Of a stretch of 64,000 bases of DNA, positions 33,511 to 45,211 are shown piece after piece. The notes beneath the pieces were generated by a model, which was given only the letters and a program-made list of their open reading frames with translations, searched no databases and was not told the DNA's origin. Position 1 is the stretch's first letter. Each line of letters begins with the position of its first letter. The translations under genes were made by a program, and so were the position numbers. Origin of the DNA: Meira nashicola (taxonomy: Eukaryota > Basidiomycota > Exobasidiomycetes > Exobasidiales > Brachybasidiaceae); the NCBI GenBank assembly GCA_001600355.1, contig BCJU01000007.1, positions 62,001 to 126,000 of the forward strand, written 5' to 3'.

Positions 33511-35370
33511 TTTGCTTTAGGTCGCTCGCGTACTTTCCCGTGGTGCTGCATAATCCAATTCTTCCTGAAGGAGCAAGAGCAGCATTTTCGTCTACATTTC
33601 AATGTCTTTCATAGTTTCTTACTCCATGGAAAATCTTCTTCAGTGCTGCCGGGAGATGTTTTGCACATCCACCACACCTACATGAAATGTTATCAGTCTT
33701 GCAAAAACGCTTCTGGTATGATTTTTTTAATTTTTGTCGGACGTGGAACGAGACTGGCTGACTTGTTTTGCAATAAGTACTTCTCAGCTTTGATCCTCGG
33801 CCATGATTGTTGATGCAAAGAGGACCATGCGTCATAATTGGGTAACGAAGGTGAGCCAAGATTGTCTTATGAGGAAACAAAGAGATTAAATGGGAATTTA
33901 ATTCGGAACGCGCGGTACCAAGGGGATGAGAAACGAGACAAAGGGATTTTTATGTTTCTCTATTTCTGCCGGAGGACAACGTAAATTGTTTGGGAAGAAT
34001 GATTGAGAAAACTGATGCTATAACAATGGTGCGCAGCGGTGGTCTTGAAACATCATCGAACGGAGCGTCAGGTTTCCCTGTACTGGTCTCTTATAGAAGT
34101 AAACTAAGCATTCTAACAAGGAAAGCAAAGCTGTCTTGTTCGGGATATTTTCTGAATCTTACTCTTACTCTCGTTTGCGCAGCAGTTTTACATTCATGAT
34201 CTCGCAAGTTATCCTTCTGGAGGATATGTCATACCGAAGTTGCCACACACTTGTTTAATTGAAACTTCACTATCTACCAAAAGAGACCATGCGTTGCAGC
34301 GATGACCTGGAGCGCATTAACGATGCCAGCAGCAACAGTACAAAGTAGTTCAAAGAAAAGTCTCGAAAGCCACGGAGTAACCGCGCTTCGGCCTCACGGC
34401 TTAGATTTTGATCCTTTGACATATGGATCTTAAGTGAAGATGTGAAAAGAAATGCATGCAATAACTCTACGACCGTGACGCCAGAATGCTAGTAATTTCA
34501 GCAATGAAATCAATGAATGTTACAAGGAAATGCGTGCGAACCTCGACAACTTTGATTGCGCCTGCCCCAAAGACCCTGTCTGCGATCTCAAAGTATTTAT
34601 TGATAAAACATTCTTTGCCTTTGGAAGACTTTCGCGATCATTCGTTGGGAAAGATTCTGTATTTTTCGTCAGCGCGTTAGATCATCTGCAAAGCTGTTTC
34701 AATTTTCTTTGTGGCTTTTAGTTGTGCCTGTAATCGCATCGCGCTAAAATTGTGTCGTATGTCCCAAAGAATGAATGTGACGACGACAAAAAGCAAGTCA
34801 CATTCATTAGGCGCAAATAAGAACTACAAATGGACGACATTGCAAAGTCAAGGAGCAAAAAGGAAGCGAACAGATTATTCTGTCACACATATCCATCCGT
34901 CATATAATAAATTTGCTCAGTAGAGTGTGAGATCGTAAACGGCCAGGGCATGGACGATCTCGAAGAAACCAATTGATTCGTATCTGTAGACACCGTGTCT
35001 TTGTATATCAGAGTGATCTCCCTTCTTCAGCCCCTACTGGACCACTCCTGTGAGAACAAGGGAAAAACCCAACTAGCTTTCAGGCATTGTTCCTTTCGCC
35101 CTCGCGCTTACTTTACTGTTTTGAGGGACGATTTTAGATTCGGCACTTGATGTGCTTTTCGAACGCTAAGAGAAAAAAACAATCGTACTATTGTTTCGCT
35201 ACTCATTTTTCGTACCGCGTCGCTTTCGTACTGCGTTGCGTATCCTTTCGCGCCAATTAATTCGTCATGAGGCTCGTCGAATAGTAGACAGGAGTTTGTT
35301 CCTGTCCAATAACGAGGTAGGGCTGGAAGCAGGGAAGAGAAATATACGCTGATCGAATGTGGGGACAATA
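32941..35370 (+). repeat. composite repeat unit, copy 3 (truncated)
   Basis: It starts abruptly inside gene X exon 2 (at the M-S-T-S-S-K codons). It then jumps at about 33640 from the gene X 3' flank (equivalent to 10325) to the conserved 3' block (equivalent to 12505), losing the whole HNH gene. It ends with about 400 bases shared with the end of copy 2. Kinase, promoter and exon 1 of X are absent. Confidence 0.8.
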
Positions 35371-35984
35371 AATTTCATTGAATCTATACCTTAAACAGTC
35401 ACCTCACCCCGACTATCGCCCAATTGTTTGCGTTTTGAAACAAATATGCGATAATGGTATTTTTCGAGATGGTCTTTTGCTTCAATTACTGCTATTTCCA
35501 CCTTTCTCGCTTTATTATGTAGTTTTGCTACATCATGGGGAATGAACCTTAAAATGTGCACTGCATCGTAGTTCATTTGTGCGTAAAATTGCGGAAGTGC
35601 CCAACGCTGCATGATCATTTCCAGAAATTTCACTCCAATACCTTAAAGAAGAAGGATCTGTGGAACAGCAATTTTACTGTCACTTGGGATTCACGGCGAT
35701 CGAGATCTGCCTTATCTGCAATAGGTATCTTCATGTTTAAACTAGGCAAGGAAGGGTAGGGCTTTTAGGGTTTTACTCAATCCGCTGATACAGTCCTAGA
35801 CGGAAGCCAGCGCACGAAAATTAAAGCTCAAACTGAAAATAATTGGGCTCGTAGACACATTTCGTAACTGCTTCTGTGCAGGACTGTGATAATGATATTA
35901 AAAGAGAGGATAAAATCAACGATCTAGCATATATTGATCAGCCATCAGAAAAAAAAAAGAATTAGTAGTGATAGGAGGATATTT
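35371..35984. other. right flank of copy 3
   Basis: An 80-codon minus-strand frame (35391-35633) with protein-like composition (FIPHDVAKLHNKARKVEIAV) has no recognised family. Nothing else is supported. Confidence 0.3.
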
Positions 35985-36330
35985 GACCATCTTCTTAATT
36001 GCTCATTGTCGGTATCACGAAAGATTCCTGCTCCATAAAATAAGAATGTCTAGATGACTTTCATATTGACCATACGTTCGGCTACCTTTTTCAATTTCTT
36101 CTTTGCTAGACAGGTTTCCTTGAATGTCAATAATGTTACCATCTTTTGCTGCTTACGCTTCCATGTTATTGTTTCGTCTTACTACTTCTGATCTTTTTGC
36201 TTCGAAGTCTTGAACGTCTTCGTCTAATTCTTCCTCTCTTCTACCGATGATGTACACATAAGCGCCTCGTAAGCCATATGCAATCGCCGTAAATATGCAT
36301 GAACCACTTCCGCCTCATGGACTGAGTGCT
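35985..36330 (-). pseudogene. short-chain dehydrogenase/reductase relic
   Basis: The minus-strand reading gives a degenerate Rossmann start: a stop, then GGSGSCIFTAIAYGLRGAYV and Y-I-I-G-R-R-E-E-E-L. Further on come K-D-G-N-I-I-D-I-Q-G-N-L-S-S-K-E-E-I (the usual D-V/L-S strand region) and L-D-I-L-I-L, where functional enzymes read L-D-I-L-V-N-N-A-G. One further in-frame stop lies near the middle. The catalytic S-Y-K region is not found. A decayed NAD(P)-dependent oxidoreductase of the fungal SDR type. Confidence 0.65.
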
Positions 36331-36664
36331 CAACCGCCTGTGGCGCTGAATAAAGAATGCAAAGAGAGCGAAGAAGTGCTCGTGTCAGATCCGATATTGA
36401 ATGATAGCAAAGAGAATTTTAATGAATGAAGAGAGGTGGGTAAAGAAGGGTTCGCTCCACGCTTAATGGCGGGGAATATTGAACCGGCATTAAGGCATCC
36501 CCCATCTCTCGCCTCCTTATCTCCATCCCTTTCTACCTTTCGTTTCATTGTGCAGAGTCACTATAGTGTGAATGAATTTCTTACACGTTTGCAACGCGTT
36601 ACATTCCTTGCAGGAGAATTGAAAGAAGACTAAAATAAATTTAAGAATTTCCATCTCCTTCATT

Positions 36665-37090
36665 ATGATCTGCTCTTTGTCTTTCTTCCTTTTCAAATCT
36701 GCCATTTCCGACTTCTACAACCCCTTCACGATACCCGAAGAGCAAACACCGAAAAGTGATCCATTCTACCGAGATGCAATCGGATATTGTGGAACTCGAT
36801 GGGCCAAGGTCAAGGTCCGGTCAGAAGATGCCTGCAAAAAGCTATGATCAAGTATTGGCGTACGACTCCTTCAAATTTTCAACACCTGATTAGTCCAAGA
36901 CCTTTGCTGATGGCTGAAGGTGACATGGCATAATCAATGCATCACAGTGAGGTAGTAATTCAAGCTGCAAAGGAGCCGAAAGAGCTCCTGATCATCCCAG
37001 GAAGCAATCACATTGACTCATATGGCGATCTTTTTATCACTGGCCCAAAGGCAGTCGAGCTCTTCTCGGAACATTTGTCGAGTTTGTAGA
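36665..37090 (+). pseudogene. alpha/beta-hydrolase (dienelactone-hydrolase-like) relic
   Basis: Fragments in different frames follow the order of the family C-terminal half: S-D-P-F-Y-R-D-A-I-G-Y, then A-Y-D-S-F-K-F-S-T-P, L-I-S-P-R-P-L-L-M and V-I-Q-A-A-K-E-P-K-E-L-L-I-I-P-G-S-N-H-I-D. The last contains the catalytic His. At least two stops and two frame changes separate the pieces, and the nucleophile elbow is not present. It lies beside the SDR relic, so both may come from one decayed metabolic locus. Confidence 0.65.
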
Positions 37091-38016
37091 GAGATTTCAG
37101 CTATGCTGCATCTCCGAAGGCAAAGAGTTGAATAGCACTCTATCCTCGATGTAGTGGAGAGAAAAGCAGATTTTATTACACTGCAGCCAGGAAACTTGAA
37201 AAGGATTGGTCCATAGTAATTGCTGCATTGGTTTGAAAGGGCAATCAGAGAAACAGATAACTCCAACGAGAAAAAAGAATAATACTGAGAATAAGAATAT
37301 CCTTTTGCGTGTTTGTCATCATCATTGCAATCGAGACGCGGCTGAGAAAGCGGAGAAAATCGATTTCTTGACTTTCGAATTGGCTAACGTGCCTTGAATT
37401 ATGTGAGGAAAGGAAGAGATACTGCGTAGTAGGCCATGATTACGGCACTTTACACAAATCGATAACATTTCCTCGTGCATCACCATTAGAGCATGCTCGA
37501 CATACTGCTACTAGAATATGTCCCGCACGAGTTCTCTCACAGCGCTCATATGAAGAAGATCAGAGGAATGGTAAAATCTTGCTGAGAGACATCTGAACAT
37601 GGCTTTGTAAAGTCTCGTTCGCCGCACAACGATGTGATTTTGTCGTAAATGTACGTGGTCTTGTACTTCATAATTGTTGTTGCAAATTCTCTACCTGGAT
37701 GAATGAACTATCTGCTGCAAGACTTGGACAAACGCGTTAAGTGTGAAATTTTCTGAGTCTTCAAGGTAAAAGTGAAACGCGTACCAGATTCAAAAGTTCT
37801 CCATGCATCTGCGAAGAAAGTGATACAACCCAGAGCTAAGGAATTGCTGGCGTTTCATGCAATTGAAAGAACCCAAATTTGTTGTCCAACACGTGGCTAC
37901 ACCATCAACGGCGCCTCAATGTCGACAAAAAGACAAAGGCTGATTCGACTACTTGATATCACATGTAAAGACTTCATTTTGCATCGCCTTCACGAAGACC
38001 AACACTAAAAAAATAA
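37091..38016. other. gene-free stretch upstream of the second HNH gene
   Basis: Short frames only (37772-38008 plus, 78 codons, no motif). The last 100 bases before 38017 would hold the HNH gene promoter. Confidence 0.3.
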
Positions 38017-39138
38017 ATGGCGAACTTGAAACAGTCTCAATACTCTCTCACACCGGCTATTTGGCCCCAGAAGGGCATAATCGAAATCTTTGACCAGAGT
38101 GGCGACCGCATCGTCGGCTTTTCGGTTGAGTTCCTTGAACGCGGGGAGGTATTGAATTGGGCATACATCACATTCTGCGTCCAATCGAGTGTGATAGAAG
38201 TGGGTAAACTCGTGAACCAGAGCGGAGCTGATGTGGATTACAGCCAAATACCAACAGCTGCAAGGTACTTCTTCGTCCAAGACGGTAGGTAGAATCAATT
38301 ATTTTTAAGTCGTGGGCGTACCTTCTAACTTTTAGCATACTCTCTCATGTTCTACAGATGGGCCACAGAGGGCTTGTACACCGATCGTAGGGCCAAGGTT
38401 GCATCACAAGCACAGAGGTCCGGTGCAGGACTCATACTCTGGCACAATGAGTGCATCCTCTGTTACAGGATCTAGCGGGAATCAGGTAAGGACCTGCCAC
38501 CTTTGAGCGATACAAGGAGAGAGCAGTCTGCTAACCTCTATTATACACTGAAAGTCGGCATTCCGAAGTCGACTTCTAATTCGCGATGGCTGGTGCATCG
38601 TTTCGGACGAAGCCAACACTGTCGCAGCTCACATTTTGCCTCAAAGTCGACCCGAGGTGAGAATTACCAGACATAAATTGAAGGAATCAAATCTGCTTAC
38701 ATACAGAGTTTCATAGTACTACGAAGAGATCCTAGGATACAGACCCAGCTCTCTGCATGAGGTGGGCTTTGGAATGCTGCTATCAGGATCGCTGCACCAT
38801 TCTTTTGACCAGGCAGAATGGTCTCTCTTTCCCGATCCTAAAGTAAGTATTCTACTGTGCTATTTCTTTCCTTCTTACTCTGATAAATACCACCTATTAC
38901 GCAGGGGACAAAAGGAGACTATATCGTACATGTATTCTACAACACAAGTTTACGCCAGTATCATGGGAAACATATACAGAAATCGCGCTTTCGGATAAAG
39001 GACGATCTTGAACTTCCTCGAGATGATTTCCTAAGATTTCACTACAAGCAGTGTATACTCAAACACATTCGAGGTTATTCGTACTTTCCCTCATTGGGCC
39101 AAGCTCCTCATCCAGACAAAGTAAGAAGTAAAAATTGA
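38017..39138 (+). CDS. HNH endonuclease domain protein, intact, five exons
   Basis: Exons are 38017-38284, 38358-38485, 38555-38656, 38717-38842 and 38905-39138, giving 285 residues. Phases fit, and the last three introns are phase 0, as in the homologue at 11290-12333. Domain order matches: N-terminal region, a Ser/Thr/Gly linker (D-S-Y-S-G-T-M-S-A-S-S), the HNH_2-like core (FRSRLLIRDGWCIVSDEA then A-A-H-I-L-P), a helical part (GFGMLLSGSLHHSFDQAEW) and the closing helix F-H-Y-K-Q-C-I-L-K-H-I-R-G. The first intron has no equivalent in the shorter homologue. The final gtaaga could be an unused donor, so the last six codons are uncertain. Function unknown; family expectation is metal-dependent nuclease. 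Confidence 0.85.
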
Positions 39139-40600
39139 CTTTGATTCGTACGCTGCGTCCCGCTTCTAAGGCGCAGCGCCTCGACGATCCTAGGCAGTAC
39201 TTATGAAGTAAGATGGGGATGATTGGATAAAATTTCCGATGTAAGATCTAGGAGGTACAGCAAGCACGTTGAGAGGGAAAATGGAGAGAGAAGAGCACAG
39301 TGCCAGTAGGGGCAATTCTTAGTAGAGGCAATCCGACTTTTTACGCTAACCGTGCTATCAAAAGATTGTTCGAGTAAAAGCGAATGACCGTTTCAATTAC
39401 CTCAGATCGACGAATGGTGATGCATCTGTCGAATCTGACGAGTCGACGGGGCCTCTTTAGGAGCTGATACTGTTTGAAACACCCAGATACATTTTCAAGC
39501 AAATGCGAAACGGACATCCCCTGCGCCACAAATTGCACGGTAAAAAGGTAAAGACATCAGGGCACTGTGAACGAGCCTCGGGATGTTCATCAGTGATATG
39601 ATTTACTCCCGTTCCTGTGTCCTAATGAGAGGATTCACGTCATGCACTTTTTTTCCTCTTAAGCTGCCTCAAAATTGTATTTCAAACTTTTGAAGTGGAA
39701 GCTTACCGTCACCAACAATTTTTGTCATCTGTCTCGAATTCAAGCGCGATATCCATCTCCCGACTGCATAGTGAATCTACAAATATAGGGTCTTGACGGT
39801 CTGATTTCATAATTGACGACTCCATAAACGCTCAAAAGTCACGGTCCACTGAATTCGTGCTCTTTTGGTTGGAAGGATTGGCTACTACGATGCAGCAACA
39901 GCGCCATTGCGGAAAGTTAATAAGAAGCTGTCCAAAGCTGGAATTGTGGAACTACATCCAGCGAGGTGTTGCCTGGCATCCTGTGTTAGAAAATTTTTGA
40001 AAAACCCTGCAATTCATGTATTTTGTGCCGACCAAAATGCGAAACAATGCCATTGCCTGCATTTGTAAACATTTAGTTATTCGCCTCGTTTATCAGGTTC
40101 ATCGTGATGGCAACATCGAGCTTTCGCGCGTTGCATTGTTGATCGTTCAAAGTGTACCCTGTTCTAAAGCATGCGATTCTAATTCTTTAAATTTCGAAGA
40201 TCTCCTTCTCATTTTGCACTATTTTATTCTCCTTGCAGCTTGATTCGCACAGGCAATTATCGCCCACAATATTCACCAATTTACACTCAACATTTGTGGA
40301 CCAAACCCAACGTCGAGTTTGTAATTTTTATAAATTTACCCTTTCTATCAAACACTCCCATCTCACTTTTCCAAGTGTTAAAAAGGAAAATAGGCAAGAT
40401 CATATCCCCGAAACAGATTCATAATAACATTAAGCTCAATCCCATCATCAGATCACAACACCTTTTACACTTGCACTTGAAGTTGATAAACAGCTTATCA
40501 TTCAAGGAAAAGCCGGTCTGGTAGGCGAGAGAGCAAAAGTGAAGACGAGAGACCTCATTCGATAATGTATGATATTGTAAATATATTGTATCTCGTACAC
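39139..40600. other. gene-poor stretch
   Basis: A plus-strand frame at 39865-40068 (Cys/Lys-rich) and one at 40240-40524 have no recognisable domains. Nothing further is supported. Confidence 0.3.
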
Positions 40601-40920
40601 TTATTCAATCGCTGACCTTACTTTTTCTTCTTCCATGAGTCTGAGTATCATTGTCAACAGGATCTTCAGAACGTCAACGTCGATGTGACGGAGTAATTTT
40701 AGCTTTCCTTCATCTGGCAGTATCTTTTGAATTGTTGAGAAGGTATACGCAAAGAGATAGAAGAGGCATTGTTTAGATGACTCATCCATGACATAAAAGT
40801 CTGCATTTACCGGGACGAGAAGATTGAGGTAAGGGTATGCTGGCATGCAATAAAGCATCCGGTAATGAAATACGTGCTCTAAGATGAACATAAGACGGGT
40901 CAGTCGCACATACAGTAGAT
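40601..40920 (-). other. unrecognised C-terminal-like frame below the poly-A/T tract
   Basis: On the minus strand the frame following the T-tract reads M-F-I-L-E-H-V-F-H-Y-R, then N-A-D-F-Y-V-M-D-E-S-S-K-Q-C-L-F-Y-L-F and a final Leu-rich helix (V-L-K-I-L-L-T-M-I-L-R-L-M-E-E-E) ending at 40601. Composition is protein-like (about 95 residues) but no family is recognised. The upstream exons would lie beyond the homopolymer. Confidence 0.3.
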
Positions 40921-40936
40921 GATGAAAAGTTCTTTT

Positions 40937-40974
40937 AAAAAAAAAAAAAAAAAAAAAATAAAAAAAAAAAAAAA

Positions 40975-41017
<43 letters not shown>
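40937..41017. repeat. poly-A tract, 81 nt with two T interruptions
   Basis: 81 bases of A broken by single T at 40959 and 40976. This is long for a random tract and lies on the plus strand. It could be the end of an old retroposed copy or a slippage-prone low-complexity site. No element is recognised on its left. Confidence 0.9.
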
Positions 41018-41018
<1 letters not shown>

Positions 41019-42409
41019 ACTTTGCGGGACACTTTCTGTTGCGCAAATGTAGCATTCCTCGTCCCTTGACATTCAAAAAGTAGCTGCACGCCACTTTTGT
41101 TACCCAAGAGGATATTCCGAGAGATCAGAGGAGTGTTAAATCAAACCTAGATGGAATTTAGGATTGTTCTCTGATTGATCAATCATCGTTCTTCTTTTGA
41201 TGCTCTGAGAATAAATGCCGGATAAATTTTGAGGGTGGACATCCAGACACTTCGCGGTAAGGCAAAATCTGTATACCCGTCCATTTGCGCGATTCCAGAA
41301 GTGGGAGCGTAGGTAACAAGGGGAAAGCCGGTCGTTGCTTTTTTCTTAAAAGCTCACAGGTGTGTAAAGTTGCTGAGCGGTAGCAAAGTGAATTCAAATA
41401 CTGTCTTGAAGACCCTGTGATCAGAAATTCACACTCATGTTGTAGCTTAGGTAACGGGATGAGACAGCCATAACCGCAAGACCGAACCGTAAGCACTGAA
41501 GAACCTTCTTTTTTATGTTAAATATGTATAGTTCTGGAAACGCGGGATTAGTGCTTAGATCGGTAAACACCCTGAAATTGCAATCTGAGCCGATAAAAGA
41601 CGTGCACATTGAAACAGACTTCTTCGCGTGGCGATCGAGCCTGACTTTCGTCTAGTGGAAGGTGAAGAAGTCGGTCACCCGAAACTTTTCTTTTTATCGA
41701 CAGTCCATGGAAGGGAAAGAGCTCGGCAAATTCTTTCCGGGGTTTCTAGATAATTCAAATACATCCGCACTTTCGAGGATGATCTGCTCCGTCCATCATG
41801 CTGCGATCATAGTGATGGTCAAGCCGGTTCAAAGGTTACATCGCGTACATTATTTCCCATATCTGGCAATGCAATTCTTCGGGTATAAGACCTCTCTAGC
41901 ATATACAATGTATCATGCAAGCAAAAACAACTTCGACGCGCAGAAACGACCAGTAAACAGTCCGATCGTCGCGTTGGACACATTTCTGACGTTTCAAAGG
42001 GAAAGGAAAAATACAGCACGTCTTTCGATCGCGCTAAATGCGCTCTGCTCAATCCGACCGTTCAGATCAAAAACTTGCGAGAAGAGAAAAGGCATGCGAG
42101 AAAGTAGCACGAGCTGATATCAGCAAAGCTGTTGAAGGTACTGCAGAGGCACATCGACTGAAAGATTTGTACACATACAGGCTGATGACAACACAATGGG
42201 TGTCGATGATCGCGTCAACTTAAAGAAAAGCTCAAGCTTATCCTCAATTCTATCCTATCTCCGCTAAGTCCTCTTTAGGTCACAAATTCAGTCGCGCAGT
42301 ATTTTTTGCAGAGAAATGAGGATACTGATTGTGGGTGGCGATCCCATCAACTCGAGGATATGTGAAAGTATGCTAAAGAAACGTTTTAGCGGTATCCTTG
42401 ACGGGGATC
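41018..42409. other. gene-poor stretch
   Basis: A 151-codon plus-strand frame (41662-42117) and overlapping minus-strand frames (41179-41609) are present. The 151-codon frame ends in a basic region (R-S-K-T-C-E-K-R-K-G) but has no paired Cys motif. I do not recognise any of them. Confidence 0.3.
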
Positions 42410-43802
42410 AAATATTGATCATGCACTTTCTCTTTGTGGAAATTTAGATCTTGCAAATGACTGGCCATCAGTGGATGAAGAGGAACTCCAATCGACACTT
42501 GCTAAGATTCATTCCGGCATTGTACCAGGAGCGATTGAACTGGCATACATTTATTCTTTATTGGCTATTTGTGCAATCGCTTTGCCATCATCGCGTATAT
42601 ACAAGGCAAAAGGGCAAATTTTAGAAAAGGAAAATGTTTTAATTTTTATGCAAGAAGTTATTATGCTCATGAGGCATGCCACAAATCATACAAAGTACTT
42701 CGAAATTAATAATACAAACATTTTGCTTGAATGTAGGGTTTATAATGCTTTAGCATGGGTTTCCATGTATTCTCAACATCCAAAGAGCGCAATATTATAG
42801 TAAACAGACAATCTTTCGGCTCGTTTGGCAAATCTTATTGATGACTTCTCAGATGACGATAAACTTTATAGCAAAGAATTAATTCATAAACGCAATTTTT
42901 CTCGAACCTTTATTTTCGAAATCTTTTGTCAAGCCCAATGGATCAGTGTTAGTACAGGTACTCAAACGTCTATGCCTCGTCTGCCTGATGATGTTAGGAG
43001 CTATCTTCTCTCAGAAAAAAATCAAAAAGATTCATTTACATACACTTTTAGGGTTTGGAAAATGCATTCGTCCATATGGATTCGGAATGCTTTGATCAAT
43101 CAAATAGAGAGAGAAGGAATTGAAAGAGAATCTGAAGAAAACATTGATGCAAAATCTTTGCAATTGATCAAAATGATGGAAACAGATGAAAGTGCAATTG
43201 AGGGAAGCACGCAGTTACTTAGAACAAATCTTTTCTTATCGGAAATTGGGAATAATTTGCATGATTTCATTGCTGGAAGAATGTATCATGCCAAACTTGC
43301 CGCTCGTTATTCATCTTATATCTTACGCAATATGATTGCATCACGCAGTTTACAAAGCAAAAAAATCAATGCAAATTTAAGTTCGGTTGCCCTCAATGCA
43401 GTTTATGGTTTAGTGAATGATTTACCAAAGATCATTGCATTACAACGTTCTCATTATCAATTTCCTGCTGTAAATCATTTCACCGGAAAGATGTTCGAAA
43501 CTGCGATGCAAACTACGCTTAGTACAATTAATCGATTAGATGTAGTTCAAAATGAACCGCGATTAGTAGAACAAGTCTGCTCATTATTATACATTATTCC
43601 AAAATCTTGCACATTGATGAATCAATGCGGTCTAACAGGACCTTTTGGATTTGCATTACAATCAACTTTCACGCCCGTTTCGGTCAAGAGACCGATTAAA
43701 ATGATCAACGACGGTTTATATTCTGATACAAACTTTTTGAATGATTCCTTAACACTTTCTGATAGAAGAACGCACGAAAAAAACTTGCAACTACAAAATT
43801 GA
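42410..43802 (+). pseudogene. fungal-specific transcription factor (middle homology region), interrupted
   Basis: The reading frame from about 42410 contains H-A-L-S-L-C-G-N-L-D-L-A-N-D-W-P-S-V-D-E-E-E-L, typical of the region preceding the fungal_trans domain. A helical segment follows (I-E-L-A-Y-I-Y-S-L-L-A-I-C), with stops TAG TAA at 42798-42803. The same frame then continues for 325 codons to TGA at 43800 with further helices. No Zn2Cys6 cluster is found upstream. The two adjacent stops might be part of a small intron, but no good donor is visible. I therefore treat it as a truncated, probably inactive regulator; a real gene with a missed first exon is the alternative. Confidence 0.5.
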
Positions 43803-43974
43803 ATCAAATTTTGAAAAAGCTTTAAAGAAAATCGTTCTACGACTCAAATTTTAAGCTTATAAGAGATCTAAAGATTGTTTAGACCAAATTCTATCCTTTT
43901 TACATGGAAGGATGTGTTTTCTTTCAAAATTACATCGTATATTACTTCGTGTTCATTCACAATAGAGAAATAGA

Positions 43975-44601
43975 TTATCTCGGATTATACGGAGTTATTA
44001 ATAACGCTAGCCCGTTCATGTTTAGCCTAATTGTGTGCGATTTGCCTGCTTTTTTGCGGCGGAACGAAATCATCTGAATGCCCTGTGTTGCGCAGCGCAG
44101 CGCACGGTATCCTCCGCCGTGGAAATAGAGCAACACCTTCTCGTGTAGCTTTGCTCGACCGAAGCTCAACTCTCCAACCCAGTACGCCGGAAAATGTGCG
44201 ACGGTGCAGCCACCAGCGATATAGAGCTGTCGGATTCTACCAGACAGCTCTTCCGCTCCATTGATGGGGTTGATCCAAATTGCCCTAGCTCTTTGTCCTC
44301 CTGAAAATCTAGGTAGCTTGCTTTTATCCACCCAACCAGTTGTCTTGCCGAGACTACTACGATAATGGAAAAGATGCTTCAGCGAACTGATAAGTAATGC
44401 CTTTGCTAGTGACCATCGAATGGTGGGCTTAAAGATCTGCGGCGCTAAGCTAAATGCGACTATTCGAAGGGGCATTTGAATGAAGACCGTCTCGAGCACA
44501 AGAAAAACAAAGAGGAACGTACAGACTGGCTCTACAGTCCACCATGCTGGCCTGAGTGAAGTCGGGCACGTTTTCTGAGGGCTAGCGAATTTCTTGTTCA
44601 T
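43975..44601 (-). pseudogene. alpha/beta-hydrolase fold-3 esterase, N-terminal part only
   Basis: ATG at 44599-44601 opens 208 codons on the minus strand. A membrane-anchor-like segment (TFLFVFLVLETVFIQMPLRI) is followed by a spacer and KVLLYFHGGGYRAL, which contains the oxyanion-hole motif H-G-G-G. In family members another ~200 residues with the G-x-S-x-G nucleophile, Asp and His follow. Here the frame turns into unrelated Arg/Lys-rich sequence and stops at 43975. No G-x-S-x-G is found on this strand nearby. It is truncated at the 3' end. Confidence 0.55.
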
Positions 44602-45211
44602 GATGCAGGATGTTCATAATATAATAAGCTGACAGTGAACGGAGAAGATCTTAGCTGCAGTCCTTTTACAAGTATTATCGGACTGGCAGACAATTATGAG
44701 ACTATCAAATGCTTGAATTGGTGAGACTCTTGTGCTGAAGAGACAAATAAAGACTGAAATTGTCCACATGCTTAGAAGGCACTAAGTCTGTATGATTGCC
44801 TAAACCTAAAAACTGAATGTGTTTTGCACAACGCTTAGTAGAACGCGTGGATGCCTAAACTTAACTAACTTGCCATGCTCGGCGCTGAAGTTCGGTATGT
44901 CAATGCTCTTTTTCGGGATAATACATCAGAAAAAGTAGAACCCGCGCATGATCGGCGGACATAAGCGGATAGTATATCAGAGTTGATTTATACAAATACT
45001 CTTTTCAAAATTTGCAGGGTCAAAAGGCCAGCTTGTGTTCGTTAGCATGGGAGAATGTGAAGAATAGCTTGAGCTCACACAGAGGCCACAGAACCTATAA
45101 GAGGCCTGCCTAACTTCACCTCCCCTCTCCCAAATCTTCGAGCATTACCTTGTCCTACACAACGTTGAAATCCACCTGTCTGCCGTCTTCATTTCATAAG
45201 TGCATAGGAAT
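44602..45211. other. divergent promoter between esterase fragment and paraoxonase-like gene
   Basis: 600 bases between two divergent genes. It has C/T-rich patches near 45110-45190 before the paraoxonase ATG. No frame of note. Confidence 0.4.

Noticed and set aside
34530..34721. Plus-strand frame with C-P-K and D-L-K-V-F-I-D-K as a possible BTB-type domain
   Set aside because: The equivalent frames in copies 1 and 2 are broken at other positions, and the BTB core residues are not recognisable.
40900..41107. Minus-strand frames rich in Phe
   Set aside because: They are translations of the poly-A/T tract; only the part below 40920 has protein-like composition.
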